A stretch of 64,000 nt of DNA from Cinclus cinclus (GCF_963662255.1 NC_085047.1:21767258-21831257); one strand, 5' to 3'. Positions 35,401-50,400 are shown, numbered from the stretch's first letter. The notes: generated by a model from the sequence alone, not told the origin. Translations and numbers: made by a program.

Positions 35401-38400
35401 ATAATTTCCTATGTCAGTTTTGTTTTTTTTTTTTTTTCAGAACAATCTCCCAAATTTATTTTCAGTGATCCTAAAAGGATAGAGAAGACTTCATAGCTTG
35501 ACTTTCCCAGCCAAAAATCACTGTAGTTCATACCTTTCTCTATAACCAAATAGGATGTCTGCATTCCTGCTTGCTGGTATTCCCCCACTTCAGTGTCTAA
35601 AAGCCACCAGCCAGGTCTCTGTGGTTTCATTTCAATTGTTCTAAATGAGCCTTGAAAACAGGAAATTAAATGTATCAGAAACATTGTCATTACAAGGCTG
35701 ATGTCAGTGAGGCTGAATTTTAAACCAAAGACCTTCTTATGACCTAATCCAGAAAACTTAAATACCCATTGCAGTGAGAACAGTGACTCCCACCATCTCA
35801 GTGACCCTTAGCAAGATAGTTCTAGCTGGAGACTGAGATTGGAATCAAGCAGCTATAACTCAACCTTTTCTGATGGTGCAAAGTGTAAAACCTTGGCTGC
35901 CTATATGTAACAACAGATATCTGCTCGTTAACTCAAGTGCTGAACAGTGTCGTGAACTGTGTTTATTACATAACGCAGGGATGTTAATACTGTGGTGCTG
36001 TTTATGATTTTACTCCTGCTGTGCCAGTGTGTTGTACCAGTAATGAAATGGATGTAAAGAAGCCAGAAATAGAAGTGGGAAAATTAGAAATATGGGCCCT
36101 TCCCTCACTTTCTACATGCCCCAGGAGCACCAAGGATTAAGCAGGAAGCAGATGTGGTTTCAGTTGCTTGCTGCACTTTTTAGAAAGGACAGGACATGTT
36201 CACATTGCCTTGCTTATATTCCTAGTTACTGCAGACAATTCTTCAGGTACTTCCAGCTAATTCTGGTTCCTATTTAAACAAAAATACATAGATTGCACAA
36301 TGAAAAGCACTACCTTAAAAATAATGAAATAAAACAGTTAATAAATTACCCCTAATGTTCACTAAAACTCCTAATATTCTAAGCCTGTCCCACTCTTTTT
36401 ATCGCCTTGTTGTCTTTTTTTTCCTTGAGCTCTTGTAGCTGGCAATACAGGCTGGTATTGCTGACAGTGATGGGGCAAAGGAATTCATCCTGTAGTCTAA
36501 TGAATACTTATAGCCTATTTCTCCCTGGATAGAGAATAAGAATTCTCCTAGGCCTCACGGTTGCTCTTTCTGTTCCGTATCACTTACTCGGACATTAAAA
36601 CGGCCAAACTCTCACCATATGGAGACCTTTAAACTGGTATGATGATGACAGACTGCAGAGGTCACCCACCCCTTAGAAAGTACTCTGCTCTGATACTTAC
36701 CTGGGAGGAGAGTGTATGTTCCAAGCTGATGCTCTGGCTCTCCTTGTTCTATGAAAGTCTGTCCATGAAAATGAACAACATGAATGTCTTTTGGCCCACC
36801 CATATTCAGCAAGTGCCATCGGACTGTTTCACCTTCATACATCCTTAAGCCTTGCAAATTGTAGGTAATCCCATTAATGGCTGAAAAAAAAGATCATTAA
36901 TCAGGAAAACTGCTCACATAATTGGTCTGAAAGTGCTATAAAGTAATTATTGAAATTAGCAAAACATTTAATGAAGTAATGAACTCACAAGAAACACTAT
37001 TTTTTCCAATTTAAAGTGCAACACACTTTATGGTCTATGTACATCAATTCAGAAAATCCAGGGACCTCACCAGAAGATTTGAGCACAGCTTGCTAGCAAC
37101 ACATGGCAGGCAGGAGAACATAAAGATTTAAATGTAATATGGGAATATAAGTCCAAAGGAAAGGACAGCTGTCCAAAACCCTTTCTGCAGCTCCTATTTC
37201 CACAGTCACATATATACCTCTGTATCCAGAGAGAGGTATATGAAGGGTTGCTCTACAGCTGCTTCAAATTCCTCAATAGAACTTTTTGACCTGATTTGTC
37301 AAATTATTAAAATATTTTTAAATTTCTTGCAAGAAGTTGTCAGCATACTAGCTTTTTACTGCAAATAAAACTTTTTTGTTTCTTTTTTTTCTTTTAATAT
37401 GGGGGGCAATAAGTATGCGAATGCAAAAGAAGTTTTCCGTTGAAAGTTTCAGTCTAATACGTAATTTCTTCATTCTAAAAGCCAATTTCCCATGATTGCT
37501 AATTTTTACATGTAAACCCATGACTATTATGGGTACAATGGATAACAATAAAAAAATTCATATAACTCAAGTATGGGATTTATGCATGTTTAAAAGGACT
37601 GTGATCTGAGATACTTCCCCTGACATCTTTCCCTCTATCCCAATAAACTGCATATTTGGCAAAATGAAATAAGTACCATAGAATTTGTGGCACTGCTGCA
37701 TTTCTTGTGTTTTCTCATTACAAGGCCTTCCAGAATGTTTGTCGAAGTACCAGCTTTTCTCTTCATCGAAGACCATAAAAAGCAAGAAAAAGTCTCGGGT
37801 ATATGTCCTGCTGCTGTTTGATTTGCTGAAGGCTCCTTTTTCACAGATCAGTATTGGCCCAATCAAACCAGACTGAATATCTTTCTCCTAGAAGGTAATA
37901 AACCTAAGAGGTAAAAGTGAATTTCCCAAAAGATGCAAAAAAACCCCCATAGCATTCTACAGGAATGCATCAGCTGCCAAAAATCTAAAGCAGATCCCAG
38001 AATTGCTGCTCCCCTCTATCTTTCCTCTGCTCAGTCTTCCAGAGCTGCCCAATTAAAATTCTTCCACACCTTAAGTCCTGTTTTATTAACTGAGTGCAAG
38101 AGATTAAATGTCAGGTGGGAATATCAAGTTCAAATGAAAGGACAGCTATCAAAATTCTGCAGCTTGCACTTCTACAGCCATGCATCATTCAGAGATATTC
38201 AAAACCCATCTGAACGTTGGTCCTGAAAAACTACTCCATCTGACCCTGCTTGAGTTGCAGTGGTGGACTGGATGATCTCTAGTGATGCCTTCCAACACAA
38301 ATGTTTCTGTGATTTCTGTGAACCCTAGCAACACCACCACTTCTATTTTCATCCCCTTACCAGGTTTAAATCAGAGTAGTAGATCCAGGACCGACAAGCT

Positions 38401-41400
38401 GCTCCTGACTGCACTGGGCCTGATCGTCTGTTTGCATACCATACATATATGTAGCTGTTATTTGGCTGAACTTCATCATCTTCCTTAAACCAAGCAGTAG
38501 ATTCATCATCATAAATGCTTCCCTCAGAGGACTTTTCATAAAGGACTCCATGGGCATGGAGGGAATATGGTCTGGATGCCAGATTCTTAAAATGAACCTA
38601 AAAAAACCAAAATAGATTCTGTTCAGCAAACTCAAGCCTAAACCAAGTCCCCACACACTACATTCCCATGACCTCAAACAAGGGTCAAGATCTGAATAAA
38701 GATTACAGGCTGCATTGTACATGGAAAAGCCAGCAGAGAGAGCTTCTGACATATCCATGCAGAATCTCCACCTTTGATGCAGGTAGTTAAAAAAAAATAA
38801 TCAGAAAGCACGAGTCTAGCTCCCTGTCTTCCACCAAGTCAAGGTCCCCAGGATGTTTACTGTTGCCCCTCATACGTGGAGCTGCTTGGTTACTGCCAGC
38901 AGGGAAATGGGGAGTTTCTACCTCTTATGCTTTGCTGCAGTCATAATATAGCAACTCTAGACCTCTGTATGTATCATTCTTGCTGAAATCAGTGCTTACC
39001 ACTTGTCCCAGAGAAACACCAGGATAGTGGGACTACATATTTACCTCTCCTTAGAGAATAATGCTCCCAAACTACAAAATCTTTTTCTTCTCTTTCTCAT
39101 TATTTAAACATAGCTTGGTGTGTTCATGCTGCACATCACTCCTACTGAAATAAGCAGAAATCACTGAGATCAATTCTCCCTGAGTCCATCCCTGTGTAAG
39201 ACTGGATGAAGAAGGATGAGAGAAGGGAAATTTTACAGCAGTGAGTTTCCTAATGCAAATATACCACAGTATCACCAGGTATACAGTTCCTCTTCATTCT
39301 TGTTGATCTAATAAAATTCTGTACATTTACATAGCAAAAATCCTTAGAGGAAATGATAACTTTTCTCAAAAAGTTTATATTAATCTTGAACACATACGTA
39401 ATAATTTTTGAGTTTAGAAAACTCATTTTTCATTAACATCGAACCTAAATATTATTTTACAGTAGACCAATGAGCCAGTATTTAATGTTGAAAAACATAA
39501 GAAAGAAAGACAGAATTTAATTTGCTGTGGACAGGAGAGAAAAAAGATGTGCTTCAAAGAAACACATCACAGTGCTTACACGTCCGCAGTGCAATTTCTA
39601 GCTTTGAAAACTGTTTCCCCTTCATCGGCTTTTAAAAATTTGTGGTATTTTTAGATCCATTCTGCCCCACTTCAAGATCACTGTAAGAATCTTATCCTGG
39701 ACACACAATCATAACATTGACATACTAGGATAACATCGTCCACTTCAGCCCGAATAACTGGTCCCAGGATGCCAAGATGTTCTGTATATTCATCTTCATC
39801 CTGAAGAGTCGAAAAGGTACTGTCTGTATAGCTCTGGAAAATCACCTTACGTCTGCTGTCATCTTTACAAGTTTTGTCATTCCTCATTGTACTGAAAGGA
39901 AAACCCCAATTAAAATCCTACACAGTGAATCAGAAATAATAGCTTTGATGAAACCAAAGAACTCATACAGCAGAAACATTTTAGAATTCTGTGATTATAA
40001 ACACTCAAATGGCATAAAACTGTGTCAGGTAAGGTTTAGATTGGATATTAGGAAACATTTCTTTACCAAAAGGGTTGCCCAGGGAAGTGGTGGAGTCTTG
40101 GTCCCTGGAAATGTTTAGAAGATACACAGATGTGGTTCTGAGTGACATGATTTAGTGGTGAACCTGGCAGGGCTGGGTTAAAGGCTGGACTCAATGGTCT
40201 TATAAGTGTTTTCCAACCTTCTGTGAATCCATGAAATGAGTGTCAGATGATCCTGAAAATCATGGCTTGCAACGTTTAAGAAATTCTAGTTCTACAGTTG
40301 TATAAGAGATTCTCCAACCATTTGGTCAACTACCATGGAAAAACTCCAACAAGCCTCTCAAAACCCAGCTCTATTTTCCTTTTTTTTTTTTAGCCTTAAC
40401 AATCTGGAGTTTGTCTGAGTGTAGCGAGCCTATTATCTACATCCTACTGTCTCACTGATCTTTACATCTGATAACATCTGCATTTTGCATGCCAGAGCTG
40501 GTGTGGTAAAATAAGCTTTTAGATATTAAAACTGTTCAGATCTTAAATAGAAGCACTGAAATGCTATATAATTCCCTACAAATCTTGCTTCATTATGAAT
40601 TCTGCAAAACCCAGAAATTTAATGTAAGTCACATAGGAGAAAGGTTGGCTTTTAGCTTCTCAACACACTGAGACAGAATATGCCATGGCTCTGTTAAATT
40701 CACTGGAACTATGCAGCTCACACCAGCTGAGGATGAATGCTTCTAGAGAGACCTATATAGAGGTCTAAGCATAAAATAATTCTTGATTTTCTAAGTGCCC
40801 AAAGATATTGTCTTGTTTCTGCTATTTTTGCAAGTGCCCTTTATGTGGACTGAGATGAGGCAGGAGTAAACCCGGAGAATACTGAAAAAGTTTTATTTTT
40901 ATTTCTATCAAATTTAATGGAAATTCATTTTGAGAAATAATCTATGTTTGGAGATTCATTTTGCATAATGAAAATTTCCTCACTCCTGTTTTGGCTGCTT
41001 TTGATAAAAATCCAAAGTTGTGAAAGTTTTGGTTCAGCTTTTTGATGAAAAGTGACAAGGAATTCTAGGCCTTGTTGGGTGAGCACTGATCCTAACTTGT
41101 ATCAATTAAGAGAGTGAATTTTTAGTAAAGTGTTTCTCTCAGTGTATTCTCACATATTCTTTGCTGTGGCATAGTAGCCAACTTTCCCTGTCAAAATGTA
41201 AGAAAATCCCTCAATATTAGCATTTGTGATGTAGTCACCTTCTGATCTCTCTTAACAGTAGGAGCAACAATAATACTTTATGCTGCCTTGTTTTTACTTC
41301 TAATATAAGGCAGTCACCAGTGTGGTTAAACATCTTGCAGCCTTCACGTACTTTTCAATACTGCTGCCTTGTGAACTTGGAAGGTGATGTTATCCCATTT

Positions 41401-44400
41401 TCCAACAGAGAACTGAGACACCAGAACCAATTTCTGCTAGTGCTAGAAACTGATTTCATCTGCATATAAGCACATCTCATTCTAGATTCCCTCAGTTAGT
41501 CCATTAAATTCCTGGAAAGACTTTGCACAAGGAGGTCTCCGTGCTGTGTACAGGTACCAAGAACTGAAGCACAAAGTAAAACAGATAATTCAAGTATACC
41601 AAAACAAGCTACAAGATTCCAATCTCTTGACCTCTTACAGCGAGTTTTCTAAATGATATTAAAGACTGTTTCTAGTGAGGCTACAAAAGGGGGTTAAGAA
41701 AAAAAAGTTCTTAGCTGTGTTGTCCTTGATTATAGTAATCTCACTCTGACATTTCTAAGGGGTGTGAGTCTCCTGTGGAAAATTCTTATGGTTGTGCCAC
41801 AGAAATGTCGGAAATCAGATGGCACATTACAGTTGCTTTTAAGTTTATCAGCATGTGAATCAACATCCTGCAAGGAGATTTCAGGATGGTGTGCCAAACG
41901 AAAGCAAATTATTTAGGCAAACCTTTTCTTATATCCTGCATAGTTCCAGCAGACCTCTTTAGCTGCGATGTAATATCTCCTCTCATTGCCTCTGCTGCGC
42001 AGGTAGTGCTCAGCAATGTCATCAGGGTTCCGCTGCCTGCTGATGTTCACCTTGGGGTCTGTCATGTAGGGGTCATCAAAGCTCACATAATGGTACTCAT
42101 ATTCCCCACCCAAGCTTTCATCACTGTAGGATTCTCCTATCACATATTCATAGTCTCCATCTGCTCGGGGAAGCCCGATTGTGATGGATGGCCTACACCG
42201 CTGCGGGGTGAGGGTGTCATTCAGCGACTCTCCATGCCTGGCTTTGCTCAGATCCACCCTCAGGCTGACCTCTCTGGCTGCCTTGGTGGCATCTGTGCAA
42301 CATGGCACTGCTGTGTGATTGGTCCCACCTGGAAACAGCGCACGGCCAAACCCTGCCATGGAACTGCTGGGCTTTTTGGGGTTTCTACTCCTTGGGCTCA
42401 GCAAGTAGGTAATTTTTGCATCTTCCTTCTTTCTCCTTCGGATCTTGAAGATTCCAGATAAGGTATCATTGTTTCCCTCCTTTCCTTTCTGAGTTGGGTG
42501 CATGTGGCTCCCTTTCTGGTTTCCTCCCATTAGGTGTGAGAACCCTTGATAATCATTCATATCCTCCTTATTTATGGATGCTGTACCGTTTCTGCCATGA
42601 TAATTTAACTTCCCACCAGCAGATTTATCTAAACTCGCCTCTAATCCCAGATTCATCTTTGCGGACACCAAATTCCATTCCTCACTAGTCATTTTAGATG
42701 AATATTTCCCAGCCCCAGGCAATGATGCTTCTAATAAGTTCTTCACTACAGCAGGGCTGGAATTAGGGCTTGTATTGTCTAACATATATTCTAATGAAAA
42801 AGCATCTCCTGGTTTATCTTTGGATATCTTGGGTTCAGAAAGGCTAGATGCATTAGACCCATCTCCTACTATGAGGTCCAAATCCAGTGTCAAGTTAACT
42901 GTGTGCATGGCATTTTCCATCTTCTTTCCCTCCTCTTCCAGATCATCATCATATTCATTTGGCAGTTGGCCAGTTCCCACCATGGTTTCACTGGATGTGT
43001 CCTCTGTATGATGCACAGGATGAGGTGCACCAGTTTTGTCAGAAAATGAGACATTTTTATTTCGGACATGATTTAGAAGGGCATTCATCTTTTGGACAGA
43101 ATAAAACTTAATGGCTAGTGAGCTTCGCCTTTTCCTTTTCTTGTTAGTGGTATAACTTCCTCTTCCTGTGCTTTGCTCTTGATGTTTTTCTGGAAAAGAT
43201 TTACTGTCCTTTCCACCAGCTGGAAGCTCTTCTGCAACATTCACTGGGCCTTCCCCATTGCTCAGCAAGAGTTCACCTACAGACTTGTTACTGTGAGCTG
43301 TTTCATAGTTGCTTTGGCTTCTGTTCTCAAATACCAAGTCAGCTTCTCTGTCAGGTGTTGTAGCTAAAAATAAATCCTCTTCTGCTGTGATTGATGTGTA
43401 ATTTGACTGGAATGTTTCATCCTTGACTGGGGGAAGAGGAGTGATATGAGTTTCTAAGCACTTAGAATTGTTTGTTATTCCACTACTATTTATAGCTGTC
43501 AGACCCGAGCCAGCTGCCACCTCAGAACTCATGGCATCAGTGTCTTCATACTGCTCCCAGGCCAGTGCTGTAAGATTTTGTTTTTCTTCATCACCTGCTG
43601 CCTTTCTTGAGCCTCTAATGGAGTAAAAAGAAGCCAGGTAATCCTGATAGTCTGATTCTTCTGTGTCTTCCTCATTTTCTTGCAAATCTTCCTCAGCTGA
43701 GGTGGGAACAGCCTTTCTTTCAGTCTTGGTGGGAGTTAAATCCACAACATCAAATGTTTCATCTTCCTCATAGTCACATTTAGCATCCCTGAATCTCAGC
43801 CTCATGCCATAACTCATACCCGGGGTGCCCCAGGATGCCAAAAGCCAAGTACCTGCAATTGAAATAAAGGTGTTATGAGAGTGGACATTGTCAATCATGT
43901 AAGTGGCCAAGAGAAATAGTTTGGGCTGCTTCTATAGCACCTGCTATAGCAGACTGCTAATCTTTCCTTGGGATATTCATGAACTCTCATTGCAATGAAA
44001 AATACTTATTAATTGTGGACAAATAAGAGCACATACAAATACATCTAGGAGATGGAACTCTTCTCCATTGATTAAGCTGTAATTAGAATTTGAATCCAAA
44101 AATAACCCATTAAAGAGATGGATGTGAAAAAGAAATAAACAAATTAAAGGATCCTATGTTTAGATCTAGATCTGAGAGTGAGACCTCTCAAGATAAAGTT
44201 TCAATTTTATCCTGTCCTTACTGGCACATGCACTGCTACATAGGTAGAACATTCTGAGCAGAGCAAATACATTCTGAGGCAATGTTGGCAAATATCTAAC
44301 AAACACAGTATTTTAAAAGCTTTGAATGAATAATGGAAGACCTTTAATACGTATAATAAGAATAAAGCAATTTGAATTTCAAATCTGACGCAAGCTATTA

Positions 44401-47400
44401 AGCTGCCAATCTGAGGCATTTCAGATTAATTCAAATTAATTTCAGGTTTTAATAATTCCTCCAAAACCTAGACACAACATAAATTCTTTATTGGAAACTA
44501 GGATCTTCAGACAAGAAAATAGAATCTGTTTCCCTAAACCACATCAAATCAAGTTCTTTGCTTGTTATACCTTGCTTTTGGAACCATGAAATGACAGGCA
44601 GAATTAACACCCTGAGAAAGAGGACTGTAGAGGAGACGAATCATTCTGCAGATACCTGTGAGACCCCCTTGGTATTCTCTCTGAGATAAGAAAAACTACT
44701 TAATTAGAATGACTAATGCTAGAAAAATGTAGACCTTCTCTCATCTTTTTAGAATATTATTGGTTGGAATTGATTCTTTATAATTGGTTGTCTTACACAA
44801 AAGAACACAAAGGTAATTCGCTAAGTGTTTCAATTTTGTACCTTATTGGTTTACTTTTGATCCCCCCCAAATTCTATAAAGTACATATAGTAACCCATGT
44901 ATTTGGATTGCTGCCGGACCCCCTTCATGGGAGAAATAAAGCTTGTGGAAAAAGTCTGAGCTGCTCTCTCGGTCTCTTATGTTGGCTGAAGAAGGTCCCT
45001 GTAAGTTAATATGAAACCACAACAGAGCTCATGGCCCAACAAGCCAGTGCTTACAAACCTTGTAGCTGAAACCTGCCTGAGAAAAGCGGGGGCAGGGAAA
45101 AAAGTTACAGAGGATTTTTAAATTAAAAGGGTTACATACAATTCTTCCTGTATTGATCAGCCTGAAGTAACCTGCACAGCTTTCCTGGTTTCTAACAACA
45201 GCAAATTTATCAAAGAAAACAAGCCCTAGATGGAAAGAATAAATTGCATACCAAAATCAAGCAAAAATACAACTTTATTACTCGGGAGGTTTCCATAAAG
45301 TCTGATAGAGTTTTAATGATTCCCTAGTCTTGAGCAATACAAGCCACTTACACATTTTTAAGTTATAAGGTCTTGATGCTGTGCAATGCATAAAACATAT
45401 ATATCTTTTTTGAAAAAAGAGATATTTTAATGGGATAAGGATACTTATACCTTGAGGAATTTTAGAATGATCACTCAAAGTGCACAGACTTCAGTGACAA
45501 AGAACCTGTCCTTTTGGAAGTAATGTCTTAAATGTGGACTACATGGATTCTGATGTCCCATCTTCCAAGTCATGGTGTTAATTCTAATAAGACATGGAGA
45601 TGCATCCCACATACCCCGTTCAGGCAGGCAGACTTTACTGCTGCTGAATGACCACAAGCCTAAGGTCAGTTGTAGCCATTTTACCCAGAAATATCCAGCA
45701 GAATTTGACAGTTTCAGCCCATTTTAGACTGCTCAAGATAGACAAGAATGCGGCAAACCTGGAAATCATACAATGGAGTTGATATTTGTTTCCAAGAATT
45801 GCCTTAAAATTATAATTACAAATGCCAGCATTAATTATGAAAAAAAAATTACAAGATGACCAACAAAAAGAGCCTCAGTACAGCATACAGTTATGCTAAG
45901 TTTGTGCAGCCAGCAAGACTCCATGCACATCACTTGCACTGAGGAATGATAGAACATTTTCTAGCATTGTATATATCGGAAGAGTTTTATTTCCTATTTA
46001 GCTAAGTGTAAGTCCTTATAGACTGGAGATTAAAAAATGTCTTAGAAGAGCTGTCAAAAACTACAGTTCCACCACTTACCACCATTGTCCATTTCCACTG
46101 TGACCGATTCCCCGCTCATTGGGAAAAGGCTCAATGTATCCTCATATTTCCCTTGATACAGAAAAGAGTGTCCAGCAAGGCGAACAGAGACAATCTCATC
46201 ATGAGTGCCAACACTGGAAAAGTGCCACTGAACCACAGTATCTCGGCAAAATCCAAGGATTTCACTGCTGTCAGACACATAGCCGTTTATTGCTAAAAGG
46301 AAACCAAAGTAAAAGTGGTTTCAGTATTTTTATTTTAAAACTTCCCGTTTGATGTCAGTCCACTGGACTCATGTTTCCACTGGAAAGAGACTGGCACAGG
46401 GCTGAAACCATGGTAATTTCCATCTCTTAAAATATTATCTCTAAGGCAGCAGGGTGCTGCATCAAAATTTAGTTAACCCTTCTCTTTGCTTCAGGGTCCA
46501 GAGCCAGCCTAGTTACTAGTGGCAAGGTGTGGGTAGGCCTTTTCTCTCTGGCAGCTAGCAATAAAACAAGGGAAAATGGCCTCAAGTTGCACTAGGAGAG
46601 TGTCAGATTTGTTAATAGGAAAAATTTCTTCACTGAGTGTTTAACCATGGTGACAGACTCTCAAAGGAAGCAGCAGAGTCATCCTCTCCGGAAGTGTTCG
46701 AAAAACAAGTGAATACAGCACTCTGCAATATGTTTTAGCGGGTATGCTGGTATTAGGTCAGAGGTTGGACTTGATTTTGGCGGTCTTTTCCAACCTTTCT
46801 AATTCTATGATATTTCCTAGACCAGCGCAACCTGGCACAGTTAGAAGTTCACTCTCTGGAGGATTCCCTGATCACGGGGCTGAGAGCAAGCAATCACTGA
46901 GTGCTCAGGTACGTATAGCTTTCCTATCATTCATCTCAGTATCCCACTCACTATGCATTATGTTCGAGTTATAGAACTTGGGATCATCCCTTTTAACAGT
47001 GGCTGAGTTGCTGCAGTACTCCTTGATGTTATCCTCAAGGTACCAGCTCTTATTTTCATCGAATACAGCAAACACCGCCTGCTGCTCCTCATCTGCCTTT
47101 TTCTGAAAGACAATCAACACAGCAGTTACATATTATCAGCAGACATATGTATTAAGAACTCAATCCTACAATCTCTTTCTTACTATGTAAGCAACATAAG
47201 CTTCACCAGAGTCCTGGTAAGTGTGNNNNNNNNNNNNNNNNNNNNNNNNNNNNNNNNNNNNNNNNNNNNNNNNNNNNNNNNNNNNNNNNNNNNNNNNNNN
47301 NNNNNNNNNNNNNNNNNNNNNNNNNNNNNNNNNNNNNNNNNNNNNNNNNNNNNNNNNNNNNNNNNNNNNNNNNNNNNNNNNNNNNNNNNNNNNNNNNNNN

Positions 47401-50400
47401 NNNNNNNNNNNNNNNNNNNNNNNNNATATGTACATTAAAAGCTATGTTCAGATAACTGAAGTTCAGCAAGAACTTTTGTCTCTTTAAAGTCACAACAAGA
47501 ACAGAAGACTAGAAAACAAAGAGAGCGTATTTGTCTCTGCTTCGCAGATAATACCTTGGTTTCTCTATAAGGCAAGACAACAGGTTAGCAGAGGCAGAAC
47601 ACAGAACTGAGGTCTCCCAGTCATGCACATTCTCAGCCACAGCATCTCCTTCAAAGCAACAAAACCATCCATAACAGTTAGTGATATGAAAAACATATTT
47701 CACAAATTTTTTACTTGTGGGATCCATAGGATAATCAGCTCCTTCTGCATTCTTTGCAAGTGTCACTCCATGGAAATAAATGCTGTAGGGTCGACTGGCC
47801 ATATTTTTGAATACAATCTACATTGATAGACAAATGAAAAAAAAAAAAGTTATGATTCAACAAATCCTTGTCTGAATACATAATGAAGTTACCACTACAG
47901 TAGAATTTGTCTGGGTTTAGCCCAGAAAGTGCCAGAAAGGCAAAAGAGTGCTTAAATATTGTTTGATATATAAACTCCAAGAATAAATGCTGTTACCATG
48001 CTGCTGGACTTTGCAGACCCCACTGAGTGAAGTTCAGCTGCTTACAGCTAAGCTCTGGAAGGTCTAAAAAGAGCACTTGTTCTTCCAGGTACTAGGCACA
48101 CACTATCTCCAGAAATATATAAAGTTACTGACTGAAGTTCTTAAAAACCTTCAATAAGGGAGAAAAAGATTTTAAAACCAAAGCTTGTCCCAGATTCTAA
48201 GACCCAGAGGGGATATGTAAGGAAAAGGCAAAATTTCCTGCTTATTCTTGACAAAAATCAGGATTTAAAGAGAGAGAGAGAGAGAGAAAGAAAAGAAAAA
48301 AAAAAAAAGGAACATGCTAAGCTGAAATTCAGAGCCACAGAGTCATGGTGGAAATTATAGAAGTTAAATGTCATGGAACTTTGCAGTGCATCATTAAATG
48401 ACAAGAGAAAGACAAGTGGATGTTGCAGCAGCACAAGCATGTAATGCAAATGCTTTTTAGTTTCATGGTATAACCTAATGAAATACATTTGATTATGGAA
48501 ACTGAGTACTTTTGCCTAAAACAGCTAGAAAAAAATCAGCATAAGAAACAAGAGTCTCATGAAGTTCAGCCTCACATACAAATTACCTCAGAATTCCACC
48601 CAGGTATAGGGCTTTTTTCCCATTTTGGACCAGTGTCAACATATATTTTACAGAGTGTGACTGAAGCATGTGTATGTTGTAAAATAAAGCACAATCATGG
48701 AAACCATACAAGGAACATTGAAAAATGCAAGCTAAACACTGTTATTTGTTATCATACCTTTTAACAGGTCCAATATTTAGAACATTAGCTATATTATTTG
48801 AAAGACAACACAAATCATGCTAGTTCCTTTGTATCTCTGCCTCAATGAAAACCATGCTATAGTATTAATAATCTCTGTATTTATGTTACTTACTTTAACT
48901 TTATCATTGATTTGAGCTCTGATAATAGGGCCCAAGATTCCAGTTTCCTTGGGACGAGAATTTTCCAGACGTTTAGTGAAGGTGGCATCAGTATATTGCC
49001 TAAAAATAGCCTTTTTATATCTTTTACCTATGAGATTGGAGAAGTTGTCCAAGTGTTGTGATTTATATTGTCTTAAAACAAAGGAAAAGAAAAATTATCA
49101 ACAAAACTTGAATTAGTAGCATCTATTAAAATACAAAATTAGTATTCAAGCAACTAGTAGAAATCTTACTTCTTGAAAAGAAATCCAAAACCTAATGCTT
49201 TTCACCCTAAATTCTAGCCTAAATTAGGTAAGAAGAATCTTGGATGATTACTTTTGTTTTGGTATTACATATGACTAATTAATATCAAAGTTCACATTTA
49301 ATATAAAAGTGTACATACAAGTAAGAAACAAACAGAAGCAGCAGGTATCTTACTCTCAAGCTAAGATAGAAATCACTGTTCTCCTTTTTCAAAGGCCTTT
49401 TTTGAGCATAGAGAAAAAAAGAATTTGCTCACAGTAGCAAAGATTCCAGGAGAAATAGGAACACAATCCCAGTCAGGCACCATACAGTAAGTAGTGTTAT
49501 GCTGAGGTTTCAAACATTAAAATTGCTAATGTTGAGAGAAAAACTAGAATAAACACTGGGAATTTACACAGAGCAACATGCTTGTTGTCATTCACACTTC
49601 AGAAAAAGTTACTGAAAAGCCATAAACTCTGCAGTTTTGAACAAAGGAGGAAAAATCAGAGCACTGAGGTGGTTAAGTAAGGCAATGTGACTAGCAGGAA
49701 AGTTAGAAAAGTTTGTTCTGTGCAGCTCAAGAGCACATAAGGGAAGGAAATCATGCCAAAGGAGAATGAGCTGTGAAAACACTGTATTTCTAAGGAGGAA
49801 TATGAAACTATAACCCTTACAGAATAAGGAATTTGTTTTGTTCTGCTTAAATCCTTAAAGATTTTTATGAGTGTCAGCTTGCAAAGGTTCATAAAGGCAC
49901 AAATAGTACTGGGGAATTGACAGATTGCAAATTTTACCCCATGGTGCACTGATAACACTGTATACCATGACATCATGTATGTTACAGAATTCCTTCTATT
50001 TGTCCTAATTTGAGAAAATAGCCAAATATCCTTGCTTATTAAGACTTGTACTCCATCTACATTGGTATCATGCAGACATCAGTTGTAGAGAGCTCTTTCT
50101 CCTGCTCCCTAAACACTTTATTGTACACAACTTTTAAAAACTTTCAATCTCCAGAAATATTCCCCTCCCTCCCTTTCTCTTAAGGATTGTTTATTTCAGC
50201 AGAATCAATGCTGAAAAGCATTTCAGAAAATAAACTTCTATGGTACTTTAGACACTTCCTATGTCATCTTGTTATTTTGGGCTCCCTGTGAGAGGCAAAA
50301 GATGGTGAACACTGTCGAGCTTCTCAGCAAAGAAAGTCACTGACACTGGTGAGAGTCCAGTGAAGGGTCACCATGGTGATCAGGGAGCCAGAGCACTTGG

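Noticed and set aside
47166..47493. Open frames running through the N stretch
   Set aside because: They consist almost wholly of unknown bases and mean nothing.
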